64,000 bases of DNA from positions 1,473,029 to 1,537,028 of the forward strand of contig OZ026843.1 in assembly GCA_964023205.1 (NCBI GenBank), in the 5' to 3' direction. The notes under the pieces are model-generated. The model worked only from the letters and a program-made list of their open reading frames with translations, did not search any database and was not told the DNA's origin. This stretch comes from Lutraria lutraria. Taxonomy: Eukaryota; Mollusca; Bivalvia; Venerida; Mactridae. Of this stretch, positions 22,880 through 36,000 are shown piece by piece. A program made the position numbers and the translations under genes. Position 1 is the first letter of the stretch; each line of letters starts with the position of its first letter.

Positions 22880-23300
22880 ATGCTGATAAGACTGTTGATA
22901 AAACTGTTCAGATAGTACGTACTGTACCGTTCTCTGATGCCGGGTAGATATCGTTCTGATGCCGAGGTGTTGTTTATTTTGTACACCTAGTTTTTTTAGT
23001 GATGTTAAGTTTTCCGTATCTTGACAAGCGACTTTATGTGTTACCAGCGCCGAATGCTTTTTGTGTTATTGTCGTCACGGGAATAAAACAGTGCATTGCT
23101 TGTGTAATACACGTTAATGACTTTGTGGGCATAATATGAATAATTGTGTCAAAATGTGTTGACCATGTCTGTGGGTATTTGAAATTTAGTATCATTTCCT
23201 CGTAATCCTGCTTAATTTCAATTTCTCATTTTCTCAAGTTGTATCTTAGTATGCAATGCATGCTGAGAACAAATTTCCGTTTGATTACAACATCAGTAAT
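22880..23300. other. No gene recognised
   Basis: Unassigned sequence. It ends with ATCAGTAAT (23292-23300), the left target-duplication-like flank of the next element. Confidence 0.4.
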
Positions 23301-23824
23301 TTAAAGGGATATGCCCTGGAACTGAAGCGTCTCGAATAACAATCAAATTGGTATACTTTTAATGCCTAAATCAATAAATGAAAGCCCTGTAAAATATTTA
23401 CGAAATATCCCGCTAGTTTACTCAAAATACACATTTCAAGATTTACCAAACCTGCCGATTTCGGCCTCAGAAATTATTCGTCATTTTCACAACTCGATCC
23501 TTTCGGGATCTGTCAAAACCGAAAACATCGCGGAAAAAATGTCAACAAACTGAAATGGTAAGTATTGCTCATGTTATGTTCACTTGAAAGGCAGCGCACA
23601 TGCTCAGTTAAACTCTCAGACGGATCGGAAATATCGTTGTCATCAATAAAAGGCTGACAGCCTTTTATTCAGACCGACATACAAATGCCAACGTGCGCGT
23701 TATAGGGTCATTTTTGAACGCACATTCTTCTTCGACTTTTCGGTAATAATTGGTTTTACCAGGAACAAACGCAATTTTGGTGTACGAAAAGCAAGACACT
23801 GCAGTTCCTGGGCATGCCCCTTTA
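23301..23824. mobile_element. 524 bp MITE with imperfect 23 bp inverted ends
   Basis: The left end reads TAAAGGGATATGCCCTGGAA. The right end, reverse-complemented, reads TAAAGGGGCATGCCCAGGAA, and the match continues into CTG. Flanks ATCAGTAAT (23292-23300) and ATCAGTTAT (23825-23833) match at 8 of 9 positions, fitting a 9 bp target duplication such as Mutator-like elements make. A 63-codon frame inside (23362-23553) has no motif. Non-autonomous. Confidence 0.7.
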
Positions 23825-23934
23825 ATCAGTTATAATAAATTTTACTAAATGTCATCGTTCACTCATGGAGGATGTAAATATGAATTGGATAGCAAATGAC
23901 GTGAACTATTTTTAATACCCTGATTTCTGATTTT

Positions 23935-24200
23935 TATGTCCCCGCCATTCGAAATGGCTGAAGGGCATAAGTGTTATCCCTGTCCATCCGTTTAAAGTTT
24001 CGTTCGTTCAAATTTTGGTTTCCGAGCGATAACTCAAGAAAAACGTCATGGATTTATTTCGTATTTATCATTAATGTGTATAATAATAAAATAAAGATCA
24101 GGTTCGATTTCCAAACATTTTCACGGGAGTTATGGCCCTTTTTTTTACTTAGCTCTCAGCGGGGGAATTCGTGTCATCCGGAAACATTTATAGTTTTAAA
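23935..24200 (+). repeat. Dispersed repeat, copy 2 (pair with 18463-18705)
   Basis: Begins TATGTCCCCGCCATTCGAAA and contains GTGTTATCCCTGTCCATCCG, TTTCCGAGCGATAACTC, GAGTTATGGCCCTTTTTTTT and ATTCGTGTCATCCGG. The GAGTTATGGCCCTT motif also recurs in the ~150 bp satellite at 54985-55470. The 110-codon frame overlapping it (23971-24303) is incidental. Confidence 0.65.
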
Positions 24201-27187
24201 TCTTGTTGCCAAGCTTCCATTTGCTATTACAAAATGTTCAAGCGGTAATAATGTACAAGACTTAATATCAATAAAATTACTTGAACTAGTTCCCCATAAA
24301 TAAAAATATGCAATTGGAGATTAGGATCATCGCAATAATCTCTCAATGTTTCAAAATTGAAGATTGCAACAAGTGTCCCCATACAAAAATGTTGTCCATC
24401 TAGACGAATTTTTGTTAACGCACGCCCTCGGTCAACTTACATCAAAGTAGAATAAGATGTTACACTGACTTATCAAGTGGGTAATCCATAGAGCATGGTT
24501 TGTGACGACCGCTGACAGAGCTGCTTTTAAAGAGCCCACGTATCCTAGCTGTTTGATATCTGATGCGATAATTGTTTGTAAACTACTAAAAACTGATGAC
24601 GTATTTTTTTTATAAGATTAAATATATTGTTACAGCTTAAAGAAGAAGTCTTGATGCATTCGAAATATGGTAGTTAGATTTTAACATACTGATGTCTGTA
24701 ACAAGAAATCTTAAGATACACGCGATGTCATACTTTAAATAAATAGATAAGGATAAAGCCACCAGTAGATGTTCAGGATTCAGATCATCAATTACTGAGT
24801 GATATGAAAGTCAACACTAATTTCAGTTTTATTCCAGAACATTTCTTTCGTTTGTTGTATACAGTTGATTATTATTGTCATTTTTTTGTCACAAACGCAC
24901 TTATTTGTGGAGGAAAATCAGGTTATAACGTTGTAAGAACATCGATCATTCGGGATAATACAATAATTCCGACCGTATGATTTGCCTCAATTATGTCTCA
25001 CATATGATTTCCAATTATTTTGGCGGAGTCACTTTATCTGCTAAACCAAAGTTAGCGCTGTTTTATAGGTCTGAACGTATTCATTTAGTTGTTATATTTT
25101 TTTTATAAATGTCTCTTATCTCACATGGAGGATCAATTACGTCATGTTTTCTAGTTTATAATATCTAATATGGTTTATACAATTCAATTGTTGTTATTAC
25201 AAGATCAATGATGAATTGGCCGACTACATGAAGTGAATGCTCTCGCCTCCTAAAATGGCAACCCACCTATCAATGTATTTGAATTACATAGTGGCCACAT
25301 GAAATGCCGATCTTATCTATATATTGCCACTGATTTCTAATCAATACAAAATCAATCTGTAGAGCCAATTATGATGCTGCAAAGCGACTCATCTATTTAA
25401 AATTGCTTTTAATAACAAATTTGTTATTTGGTTGTCATTTATTTTAATACAAATATGATGTATATTTATGATTTCGAAAATTGCTTGAATGCAAATAAGG
25501 TGTATGATTTTTTTTTTGTATGTTTGTAATAATTGCATAGGGAATGTTTTGGCACTACAAGTAATAGAAATACAGGGAAATATAGTTTGTATTAAATTAG
25601 TGTTGTTACTAGTATGCATGTGTGATGAAATGGAAATTAACGCATCTAGTTTTGGTAGTTGTTTTTCACGATAAACTTACTAGTAATATACTTCTTGCTA
25701 TCATTTGCAATTGCAGATTGCCATCGCCGTTAGGGTGATAGTATTATCTTCACCCTGTCTTTTATATTATACAAATCCCAAAAGTGTTAAGAGCATAATA
25801 GCGTTGAACAATTAAAGGTCTGTGTGGACATGAATAATTCATGTGTTTTCAAACTTATTGATGATTTAAGAAAACGACCAAAGCTACACTTCAAAATATA
25901 CATGTTCATGTTGGTATAATACAGAACATGACATCTCTTTATTTCACATGTACAAAAGTACATGGTTATACAATACAGTATAAAGTTTTAGATATTTATG
26001 CCTGAAAAAAATATTGTAAGAAAAACAACTTCCGTGGTCACATTGCATTACGTAGCCGACATAATGTTTATATATATATATAACACCTAAAAGATAGCAA
26101 ATGCTTTAATGAGACCGATTTGAATTAATAAAAAACATATTTCGTCTTGAATCTAATGTAACAAACAACTCAAATGTTCGATCCGTGTATGAGTAGAATA
26201 AGTGGGTTGAACTAGATTTCATCAATATACAATAATCGTTTCCTACAGTACCTTGTCATGTACGAATTTACTGCTACTGTATTTATATGGGACATAAAAT
26301 ATGATGATTTCTTTGTCTACGGATTTTTAGTGCTTTTACGAAATGTTTTGTTTTCTTATCTTAATAGAATATAAAGAGTACTAACTTCTTAGAACGAAGA
26401 ACGACTTAGTAAACAGAGCGCTGGCGGAGCTAGTAGACGGTTAGAATGCATATTTCAGTGTTCTTTGTGATAATAACAACTCTTAACATATTCTAAGAAT
26501 TTTAGCTTACATTACAACGATCACTACGTGCCTTAGTCTTATTTGTGATAATCGAAATAATAATGCTGCATTCGTTTGATGTTTGTTAGTTAGTGTTGTT
26601 TTATGGCGCATCGACTACAAATGGTCATACAGCGCGCAATAAAAATAAAAAAGGGAAGTCAATAGACATAATAAAATTTAAGTCATGTAATAAAATATTG
26701 TATTGAAGAGAATGAAGGATGATTGACATCAATAGGTTTACAATTAAACGGTGATGGCAAAAATTAACTGAATAGTTAACACTGTTAAAAATGAAGTGTC
26801 TAAAAAGTATTACAGTCTATTATTAAGTCCTACTTCCTTTAAAAAATGAAGTGTGTTCATGTCTTGAACGCTAAAATGTTTTCTACGAATTGGCTGAAGA
26901 TCGTTGCAGTCAACATGACATGTCTGACAGAATGTGGAGCACCACATTGGAATACATTGAATGCTTAAAACACATAATTCAGTTGCATATATTCATTTAT
27001 CAACTGGACGCCATTTTCAACATTATTTTAGTTGTATCGTGGCGGATAGTTATGCTAGATTTCATGAAGGCGCCTATATCAAAACTAACCACATTCTTTC
27101 AGCAAGCTATTACCAAGCTACCCCACATAATTCAGTGGTGGGGGACAATTTAAACTTTTAGTCACATTTGTCGTTGACAGTGTGAGC
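24201..27187. other. Long stretch without recognisable gene
   Basis: AT-rich. A short TA run lies at about 26070-26083. A fragment at about 26595-26640 (TTTTATGGCGCATCGACTAC) resembles a mollusc dispersed-repeat start, at low confidence. Overlapping short frames at 26890-27161 have no motif. Confidence 0.4.
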
Positions 27188-27252
27188 CTCGCTCGGGGTT
27201 CGATATCACAACCTCTTGACCAAAGCTTTAACCATTGAGCTAATCGAGCGGA
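27188..27252 (-). repeat. tRNA-like SINE head or tRNA pseudogene
   Basis: The minus strand gives CCGCTCGATTAGCTCAATGG (acceptor plus A box), a D-stem AGCT/AGCT, and ATATCGAACCCCGAGCGAGG (B box plus 3' acceptor). CGCTCG pairs with CGAGCG across the acceptor. The T-stem is broken, so it is not a functional tRNA. Confidence 0.65.
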
Positions 27253-27432
27253 CCTTGCATATATTCAAACATAGTCTAAAACCTGGGCTTTACGTGAATT
27301 GGCAATAAATGTTTTTTAAATATCCGATTGAAATTTAAATATGGTGCGGGAATACAGTCCAGACTTTATAATAGGTTTATGTGAATGGTAAGTAATGATA
27401 ACTCGCACAGGACTGGTAGTTGTATGTTAAAG

Positions 27433-27548
27433 TGGACTATATACATGAATGTACTGATTTGTCAAATACTCATGATTATAATTTTATTTGTGTATTATTT
27501 ATAACTTGTAAATATGTTATACCCTCCATAATGGAGGATTGAATAAAA
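27433..27548 (+). repeat. LINE-like 3' tail, copy 1
   Basis: Matches the reverse complement of 55588-55695 (ACTATATACATGAATGTA, TTTGTCAAATACTCATGATT, TAACTTGTAAATATGTTATA, CTCCATAATGGAGGA). It ends in AATAAAAT. The terminal palindrome plus AATAAA look like the 3' end of a 5'-truncated LINE. Confidence 0.7.
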
Positions 27549-28785
27549 TATACAGTCAATATTCCTTTATGAAAAAAGCAACTTCATACAAAAAAACATA
27601 AACCAATATGCTTCTTGTAATTCTTCTACCTAAAACGTTTTTCTTGTTTCTTGCGATCGTCATGACAAATGTTGCCATTTTAAGAATAAAAGTGACATTT
27701 CCTTTGATTCGCAATTCAATAGATATGGATTGTAAATAATTCGTTGCATAATTATATATGTATATCTGCCGACTACTGCTTTCAAATGAACAACACTATT
27801 TCTTTTTTTGTCTTATTTCTATTTTTGAGTGAACACTGCTCAACTTTAATAATCAGTCAAACTGTATTCTGAATACATTGTGAGCAGAACTATCACTTAC
27901 TATGTTTGACACTTTTCAGATGACGTATATTATGTTCTTTTTATTCTATCATAAGGCTTCATGGATTCTGATATATTAAGGTATTTTACATTTTGTTTTG
28001 TACAGGTCTTTAACATCTAAAAGACCTCTAGAAGGTGACCGATTATAAATGTACAGCATAAATATATATAATGTTTACTTAAGAGGTATGACTGAATTTC
28101 TAATTTAATTCAAGCCATTTAAAAAAAGACAAAAAACACCACATTTCATCTTTGTTGTTTTTATTTTGACCAGACATGAATTCTGAAATTACATTTGATA
28201 TTTATTATCTACCACCCACACTAAATCTTACAAGAATATAATCGGAAATTGAACTTCAAAATAAATCTTACGTACTCTGATAAGACATACAATTAAGTAT
28301 ACTCAGTACTTAAAATACAATTCCATTCCAAGTCATTTTGTAAATGGAAATATTTCTCAATAATGCATTTTCTCTAAATATTCATATTCACACGGAAATT
28401 GCTTGAAAATACTCAATTTTTGGAATGAATTAAAATATTCACATGTAGGATGCTCATATTCAAGAATGTGTTATAGCATGAAATTAAAACGTGAAAAAAA
28501 TAAAAGACTAATGTATACGTTAGACTATTTTATGTTGCTATCGAGTTTATTTGCTTAAAGATACTTGTCTAAATGCTATTAGCAATATTAGAACAAGTCT
28601 TACATTGGAACAGTTTATCCTCTCTCCTGTAATATATTAAAACTGTATTTTCTCATGTTATTGTCATGTAAATTGCTATCGCGTTATTGCAATCTCAAGC
28701 AACGGTGCCTCATCTTTTGAAATGATAAGTTCATGTCTTTGAAATGTTTCTTCAGGAAATTGGTAGGTGTGTAAGGATTTCAGTT
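27549..28785. other. No gene recognised
   Basis: AT-rich sequence without long frames or repeats that I can identify. Confidence 0.4.
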
Positions 28786-29426
28786 CAAGCCCCATAAGCT
28801 TTTTGCTATAATAATAATAATAAAATCTTTATTTCTTGAAGGTAACATATAAAGTATAAAACTTATTTACAATATGGCCTTCAGTAAAAATACATGTAAT
28901 TTAATAACTATATAAAGGCAAAATTAAAAGGCATACAAATATATATGAACAAAATATTATAACAAAACATAATAACTATAAGTTAAAAAAAGAAGAAAAA
29001 GCTTAAACATTTATACATATTTAACAGTATAAATTTCAATATTTAATGTCACTTGACATACAAAATATATGCAAAAAACAAACAATCCCAAGATAATTAA
29101 TACCGACGAAACAAGCCATTTTTCTTCTAAAAACACTCATTTCACTGTGAATCTTGCTTTTGTAAACTTGAAATATATAGAGCGCATGAAATATATAGAG
29201 CGCGTGACGTCACTTTATGCCGTGTGCATGACTTGATTGCGGTAAAACACAGCTGTTCTGTAAATAGTATTTATTTCAATGATATTGAAAAAAATACGAT
29301 AATGGTTTCGGAAACATTTTGTCTTGCTATTAAGTACGCACGAGAGGAAAACGCCCCGGATTCCGGTGTTACAGAACAAATAGAAACTATTACGACCAAT
29401 AAGTGTATCTGCTAATGGGACTTTAA
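28786..29426 (+). mobile_element. MITE-like dispersed repeat, copy 2, interrupted
   Basis: Homologous to 15817-16192, but split near its left end by a 254 bp LINE tail at 28808-29061. The ends are inverted: TTCAAGCCCCATAAGC and GCTAATGGGACTTTAA. It also carries a short internal duplication, GAAATATATAGAGCGC (about 29170-29206), absent from copy 1. Confidence 0.75.
28808..29061 (-). mobile_element. 5'-truncated LINE tail nested in the MITE
   Basis: This segment is absent from the MITE copy at 15817. On the minus strand it ends AAATAAAGATTTTATTATTA, that is, a polyadenylation-like signal followed by a (TTA)n tail, as LINE 3' ends have. No coding sequence is retained. Confidence 0.7.
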
Positions 29427-29479
29427 TGCCCACTAGGAGTAGGCAACATATTGAATTGAAAATACTGACAATAAACAAT

Positions 29480-29660
29480 TATTTTGATCTCGTTATTTAA
29501 ATCAGACTATATTATTAGTTTGATCTCGTTATTTAAATCAGTCTATATTATTATTTTGATTTAGTTTCATAAATCAGTCTATGGTGTTATTTGATTTCTT
29601 TTGCAAATTATGTTATCATTTTGATATCTTTCACCAGTCTATCTTATCGTTTTGATTTCT
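29480..29660. repeat. Degenerate tandem repeat, ~38 bp unit
   Basis: TTTGATCTCGTTATTTAAAT occurs at about 29481 and 29519. More diverged units (TTTGATTT...AATCAGTCTAT) follow with similar spacing. Four to five units. Confidence 0.7.
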
Positions 29661-32600
29661 TTTGTCTGGCTGTTATTATTTTGACACTCACTTTTCCCCG
29701 ATTATTTATTTCTTGCACAACATATATATTTCATAAGTGAGTGAGAGCCACAAACCAGAACAAATCTATAAAGTAAACTCCATATTAGAAGAGTACAACA
29801 GAAGTAAGTCCCAAATGGAAAATATATTATTGTATCTATTGATCAAAATGTATTTTTGTGAAAAGTGCGGGTTAAAAAAGAATAAAACCATAGTTACTGT
29901 TATAAATCTAATTTTATGGCAACCATTTATGTTCTACAACATAATCGTATTGTATAACCATAAACCAAAATAATCCTTCGTTTATTGCCACATTTGTGTC
30001 TCCTTGTCTGGGACACATGTGCTGATGGCTTAGACGCTGTTGAATCCATTATTTTCTTTTGTAAGTTTGTGACTTCACGTATGATAAAGTATGACATCAA
30101 TCAGACGACATTGGTTGTTTATTCAGAAACTGTCCACATTTCATGACATTACAGGAAATACTCTCATCACTAAGTGTTCTAAACCGTTCTGGGTATCATT
30201 GAAATCAGCTTGGCTCTGTTATATGCTTAAATATTTAGTCATTGGACATAAAGGTGTAGCATGATGTTAGGGCAGGTTTTATTCTTATTTCATTATAATT
30301 ATACAATTAGTTAAAATGTCACAAAATAGAGAAAATGGTGTTTACTATATGTAAATTCTGTTCATCGGATTGTTGTTCACATGATAATAGTATTCTCTTG
30401 AGTTATTTAAGGTAGTCGAAGTATAATAATTATGAAGTGTTCATGATTGTCTTTTAAATATTGTCATTCTTTTGTATATTCATCAAGACATTTACATTTT
30501 AAAACGTTTACCGTCAGTTGAAACAGTTCCGACCATTTTTGGTCCTCTTTCCTCAACGTAAAATAGTACCTTAAAATCAAATGAAGACACCTATACGAAA
30601 ATTGACCTACCACTCTAACAGATGACACAATAAATACAAGAATGTGTATAAGTCTAAGGAAAACCAATGTTTGGTCAGTCCAAATTATATGATGTTTGGA
30701 ACTACTATGTTGCAGAAAAATCCATGAATCCATGCCCCTCACAGGAATATGTCGATAATCAGTATTTTTTTTTTAAATTTAGTACTCTTCAAAATGGAGA
30801 TTATGCATTAGAGACTTAGATTTAGCCTAATATTATATATTGTTTTATTTTATTGTATAAAGCGAATACATGTTTATAATATTATGTATTTCTATTTAAT
30901 TTAATCATTTAGAAATCAAGTGAAATTTTAAGCGTGCCTCGCAATATTCAGTACAAATGTATAAATAATTTATATGCATTAACCAAACAAATTATTATGT
31001 GAATAATTATTGCTATTTTAGCACTTCTATATAAATATAACACTGACACTGTAAAAGACGAATCAAAAGATGAATAGACCAGTAACTGGATTAGTCTACA
31101 CCAGATGTGTCTAGATTTGCTGTCATGTCAATACTACCACATGATTACAGGACTAAATTGACATGGCACTACTCAAATCTCATTAAGAATAAATGATGCA
31201 GATTAGTTTAACGCTTCATTTCAGATGTCAATGAGATGTATCAATATCGCCATACGAATACCTACACAGATTTCATTATGGGTGCAGCCATGTGGTGTGT
31301 ACGTTGCTTAATATCAAGTATTAGGTTTCTTTTCAAAGGTTATATCATATAATTAGTGAGAATATGGTAAAAAAAAACAAATCAAAAGTTACATGTTTAA
31401 AATAAGGTCTGGTGATACAGAAATAAAGGTGATTTAACCACCATAATAATATACTTCATATACATGAAAAATATATCAAATACTGCTATATTGTATATAC
31501 ATTTACATATGTTTCTAGCCGGGGTGACCAAATAAATACAATGATTACGTTGTGCTCTAAAATGGACTGTAAAGGTTTAGCAATGTTCAGTAAAACCCTG
31601 CTATTACGATCACATTTTGTTCTAACGGGATGGATGTATAAGTGGAACAAGCTACTGTCTGATATTTGCTATATTTATAGAAGTCACTGACGTGAATAGC
31701 CTAGATCTTGAAGAAAATCTTATGGAACGAAGTAAAAACAGATAATTATTTACGTTTCCGTTTCTCCATGATTAATAATTTACGATAGATTTAATCAAAA
31801 TTTGAGCTATTATATATCTGATCGAAGATAAAACTGTTTATGCTCAACTTGTATAATGTACCATGTATGCAGTCCACATGGTTACTCTATTCCGGTTCAA
31901 CGTCATGCTTCATGAGGACCATTCAGCACACGTGTTAAACGAGAGACACGTGTTTGCTATTTTGTATAAAATTTATCATACATGTAAATACAATTAGCAT
32001 ACTATTCAGAATTCACGTGAAATGCCATTTAGTTTTATATACATTTTGTAAAAAAAACGATAAACCCTCTTGCATTAGGATACTGAACAATTTATGTAAA
32101 CACTATAATAGCATTATTTATAATCATCTTACTTCGAGATTATACGAAATTCATGTAATAAATAATGCTCACAAGACAGCATCTTCCACCATGTAGACAA
32201 TAGTATGATTCAGTCTATACGTATACTTTAGCTGATCCAGAATAAAGTTCGCTAAAACCACAAGTTTATCACAGATTGAAATATAGATTCTAAACCATTG
32301 ATTGGTGGATATAAAATGTCTTCTTCATGGTTTGTTCAAATGCATTTATATAAGAATTCTTGAATTCTAAAATTACTTCTGTCATTGTTTAGTGTGAGTA
32401 TATTTTCTGATAACCGAACATTCTTTACCAAATAAACAATAACAATCTTATGAAAACATATATAATGTAGTGTTGTTCATTCCAACCATCTCTCATAAAT
32501 AATTGGAAACAGAAATGTGTCGGAAGTATATTTACTACGGTGACAAACCGATGTCTTTTAGAAGGCGACACTATCGTTATAACCAACACGCATTCCTTGA

Positions 32601-35600
32601 GACACAATATTTTCATAATCACCAAATTGTAACATTTTTGTTACATTGTACCTGTTGAAATGTTACAGTTTTGTGATGTGTAAAGGAATGTGTTGACTTT
32701 ACCATGTATTTTATCATAAATTTAACTTGTAAAATCTAGAATTCGGACAAGAACATTTTATATTAATTTCATGGCGCATATTGAAAAAAGAGAACATAGG
32801 TCTGTCTAAACGTCGCCGAAATGTTAAACTTAATGATAAATGGCGTAAGAAAATCATTCATTTGTAATTTAAAACATCAAGTTTGACAAACATTATTATC
32901 ATACAGCTATATACAAGCATAACACGATACCCTCCAACTTGAAACATAATGAAAGAATTCTTTGAACATATTCTTCAATGGTTGTTCACAAAGTTACTTA
33001 AGGAATGTAATTACATCAGAAAGAGCAATTAAAAGGCTTAAATGAGAATTATTTCGAACAGACAGATGTTTTTGAAATTTCCCTCAGTTGTATAATAGTC
33101 CATAAAAAGCAAAAGGTATCCGTGCTTGTTTAAAGAAATTATCAATCTTAAATAGTACTTACAGCACCGAAATCGGCGTTTCTCACAAGAGTAAAAATGA
33201 TACCAATGATAAAATATAAATTAAACACAATTTTCTAAATTAATTAATAGTTTATTTAACTCAGAATACCTAATAAGGCGGTTAACTCATGCATGCAAGA
33301 CATGAGGTTTTTTCATACATTTTTCTACCCGAACTAGTACAGAAAATGATACTATTAAAGAAACATCGAAAATCTCAGACATAATTTTCAACTAAAGTGG
33401 CATTTAGACGTTCGTTTTTGGTGGTTTTTTTCGAAGATTAAAACGTTTTAAAAATATAAATTGAACTTAGATCACAGAACCATAGACAAAATAAAATGCA
33501 TTCATCAGTACTATAATTATTGTATTGTTATTAAATGGTTTTATAAGCACTGAAAATAATAAAATCAAAATGTAATATACTGGACTCTTCATTTGACGCC
33601 AAAATCAGTTAAAATCATTTATAATAAGAAATTAGAATTTTACAGTTTTAAATAACAAAAATAAATAACCTGGGGTCCATTTAAACATCAAATACTTATA
33701 TTTCATTCATGCCAATACAAAAAGAATAAAATATTTGGCACGTAAAAACTAATTCATCTAATTATAATTATACTGCCCTTTAGAGTGCTCCGTAAGAATA
33801 ATCTTTCGTGATTTTTGTAAAAACTTTAATGCGCATCTGTGATGCGCACGATTTATAGCAATCAACGGCTTTAATGATTAAAACATCAAAAATACAGCGG
33901 AACAAAATGAAATGCGTTCCAAAAATATTTTGAAGATGTTTTATTCTAATTTGAAAGTACCTTATTGCAGTCCACTTATTAATATTATGATAAGCATGCA
34001 TTTAATTCAAAATGATGATATTGAAATAATACTGAATTAAATGTTCTGTGCGTCATATGGTGTTTATGGAATGAGTGAATTTATTCAAGATGAAATGCAT
34101 CATATTGAAAAGAGTGCTTTACAATTTCTATTGTGTTAAACTAAATGAACTATCATGAAGGTGTGTTAGATTGACTAGATAAAGGACCAGTGTTACCAAG
34201 TATTACACTGGTAATATTGAATTGTGATTGTTTTACATAATTATACAAAATTACAGCAAAACCACTACTAAATGTTACACTGCGACACCTTCACATCTTA
34301 ATTACATAACTTTATTTGCAGCAATAATGAGTTTTTATCAATAAATCATTTGTGAAGTTTTGCCGTAAATAACCCATTTTTCCTGGAGCACAATTGGTAC
34401 AATAGTTTGCTTCCCCAAATATATCATTGTTCATGTTAAAACTATTCATTTAAGAATATTTTAAGGCAAGTTAAAACCTGGCCGATTTTTATGTAGATCA
34501 TCGATTGTCAACATGTTACATTTACAAATAAAATTACACACTATCATGAGGGAAGTCGAATTAAGGAAAGTGTAATAAAATAAAAAAGACAGGAACGACA
34601 ACAAAAGCTTTGCAATTCTTACGTTTTATCATCAAACATGTACTAGTAAGAATTGTTTGTTGGTTTTTCATTGTTTAATAATTAATACTTATTCTTGTCA
34701 TGAAGTAAGACATGTCTGTCTTTTAACTACATGTACATAGGAAGAGCTTTACGTATTCCTTGAAGTCGGTTTGGCGCAACACAATCATGCTCTCGGTTAA
34801 AGACATTGCGTTGAAACACTAAATATTCATACTGATACTCTATTCTTCATTTCTCTGATACACAATTTCATTGGTTCAGTCTCGGGTCAAATATCAGCAC
34901 GCTGAAGTCCAAATCCATTTGTATCGCTCATAGTACATAACATTACAGAGAGTATTTTGACATAAGCCTTGTTCATTTGCTTGTACATTTATTGACTGTG
35001 ACAATTCCCCAAAGTCCGTTTATTTTTATCTATCAATGTAAACATGTAGCTAAGCAACGAACTGTCGATTACAATCTTACATTATTTGAAGACAACACTT
35101 CCATTCATTCGTTTCATCAACAATAGATCAAGAAAATAAAAGTTTAAAGCCACTACCAATTCCAAAAATTAAAGCGGATCAGCTGTCAAGTTAATGGATC
35201 TTCGTCTTTAACTTTCTCAGTCGTTATATTGATATACATTACGCGACCCTCAGAATTAGAGCCATCTTCGGGGATATTGTCTAAAAGATTATCAAAATTT
35301 AACTCGCCGACTTTTTGACGCGTGACATATTTGTCATTCTCGATTGGTGCGCAATACTTCAAAGCATTTCACATGGGAGATAGGCAACCACCCAGAAAAG
35401 CGTGCTTAACATCAGTTTGACATATTGTTTCACAATATTTTTTTTCATCTACATCTGAAAGTCAGAAGTGATTCTCTTAGGAGCATTGCCAGACGTAACT
35501 CGACAAACATGCCAGCGACGTGATAGATGTCATTAATTACAGAACAAAAAAATGCGCATACTGAAGTTACAACTAATTTGTGGCTTGGATTTCAATCGCA

Positions 35601-35828
35601 CTTGTCCACAACAAAACGTAATGGTTGGCGCCCATCCATTTCTCACTGACTTTTCTAACTTTGTCTCATCATTTGACGTCATTGTCGTCTTTTTCTGACA
35701 GAGATAAGATATATGACACGCAAATCTTTCAGCTTTCCAATTTTTATAATGTGACATCATTAGCTAGAAACACTACGTCACTTATTTCGTATCGTATACT
35801 TTTGTTTACAGTGGTTATAAATTCAGAA
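29661..35828. other. About 6 kb without recognisable gene or repeat
   Basis: I read this stretch on both strands and found only short frames without motifs. Small hairpins occur (for example CCAGTGT...ACACTGG at about 34179-34203). Sequence at about 35160-35780 is somewhat richer in CpG (for example GACGCGTGACATATTTGTCA), but I cannot tie it to a promoter. Confidence 0.4.
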
Positions 35829-36000
35829 TAGATAGATAGATAGATTTTTATTTTCCTCCCATTACTGGAGATTATAACATGAACATACTAAGTACTTGAT
35901 ACAATAGACACAATCATAATTTAGAATTATTAAGAACATTTGTAATTGTAGTCGTGTACGACATTCCAAAAGTTCGCATCGTACATTGGCACAATAATAT
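35829..36000 (-). repeat. LINE-like 3' tail with (TATC)n
   Basis: The minus strand ends TAATCTCCAGTAATGGGAGG, then AAAATAAAAATCTATCTATC. The CTCC...GGAG palindrome and AATAAA resemble the tails at 27433-27548 and 48000-48146. The left edge of the feature (plus strand) is the GATA-type microsatellite. The upstream limit is approximate. Confidence 0.6.
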
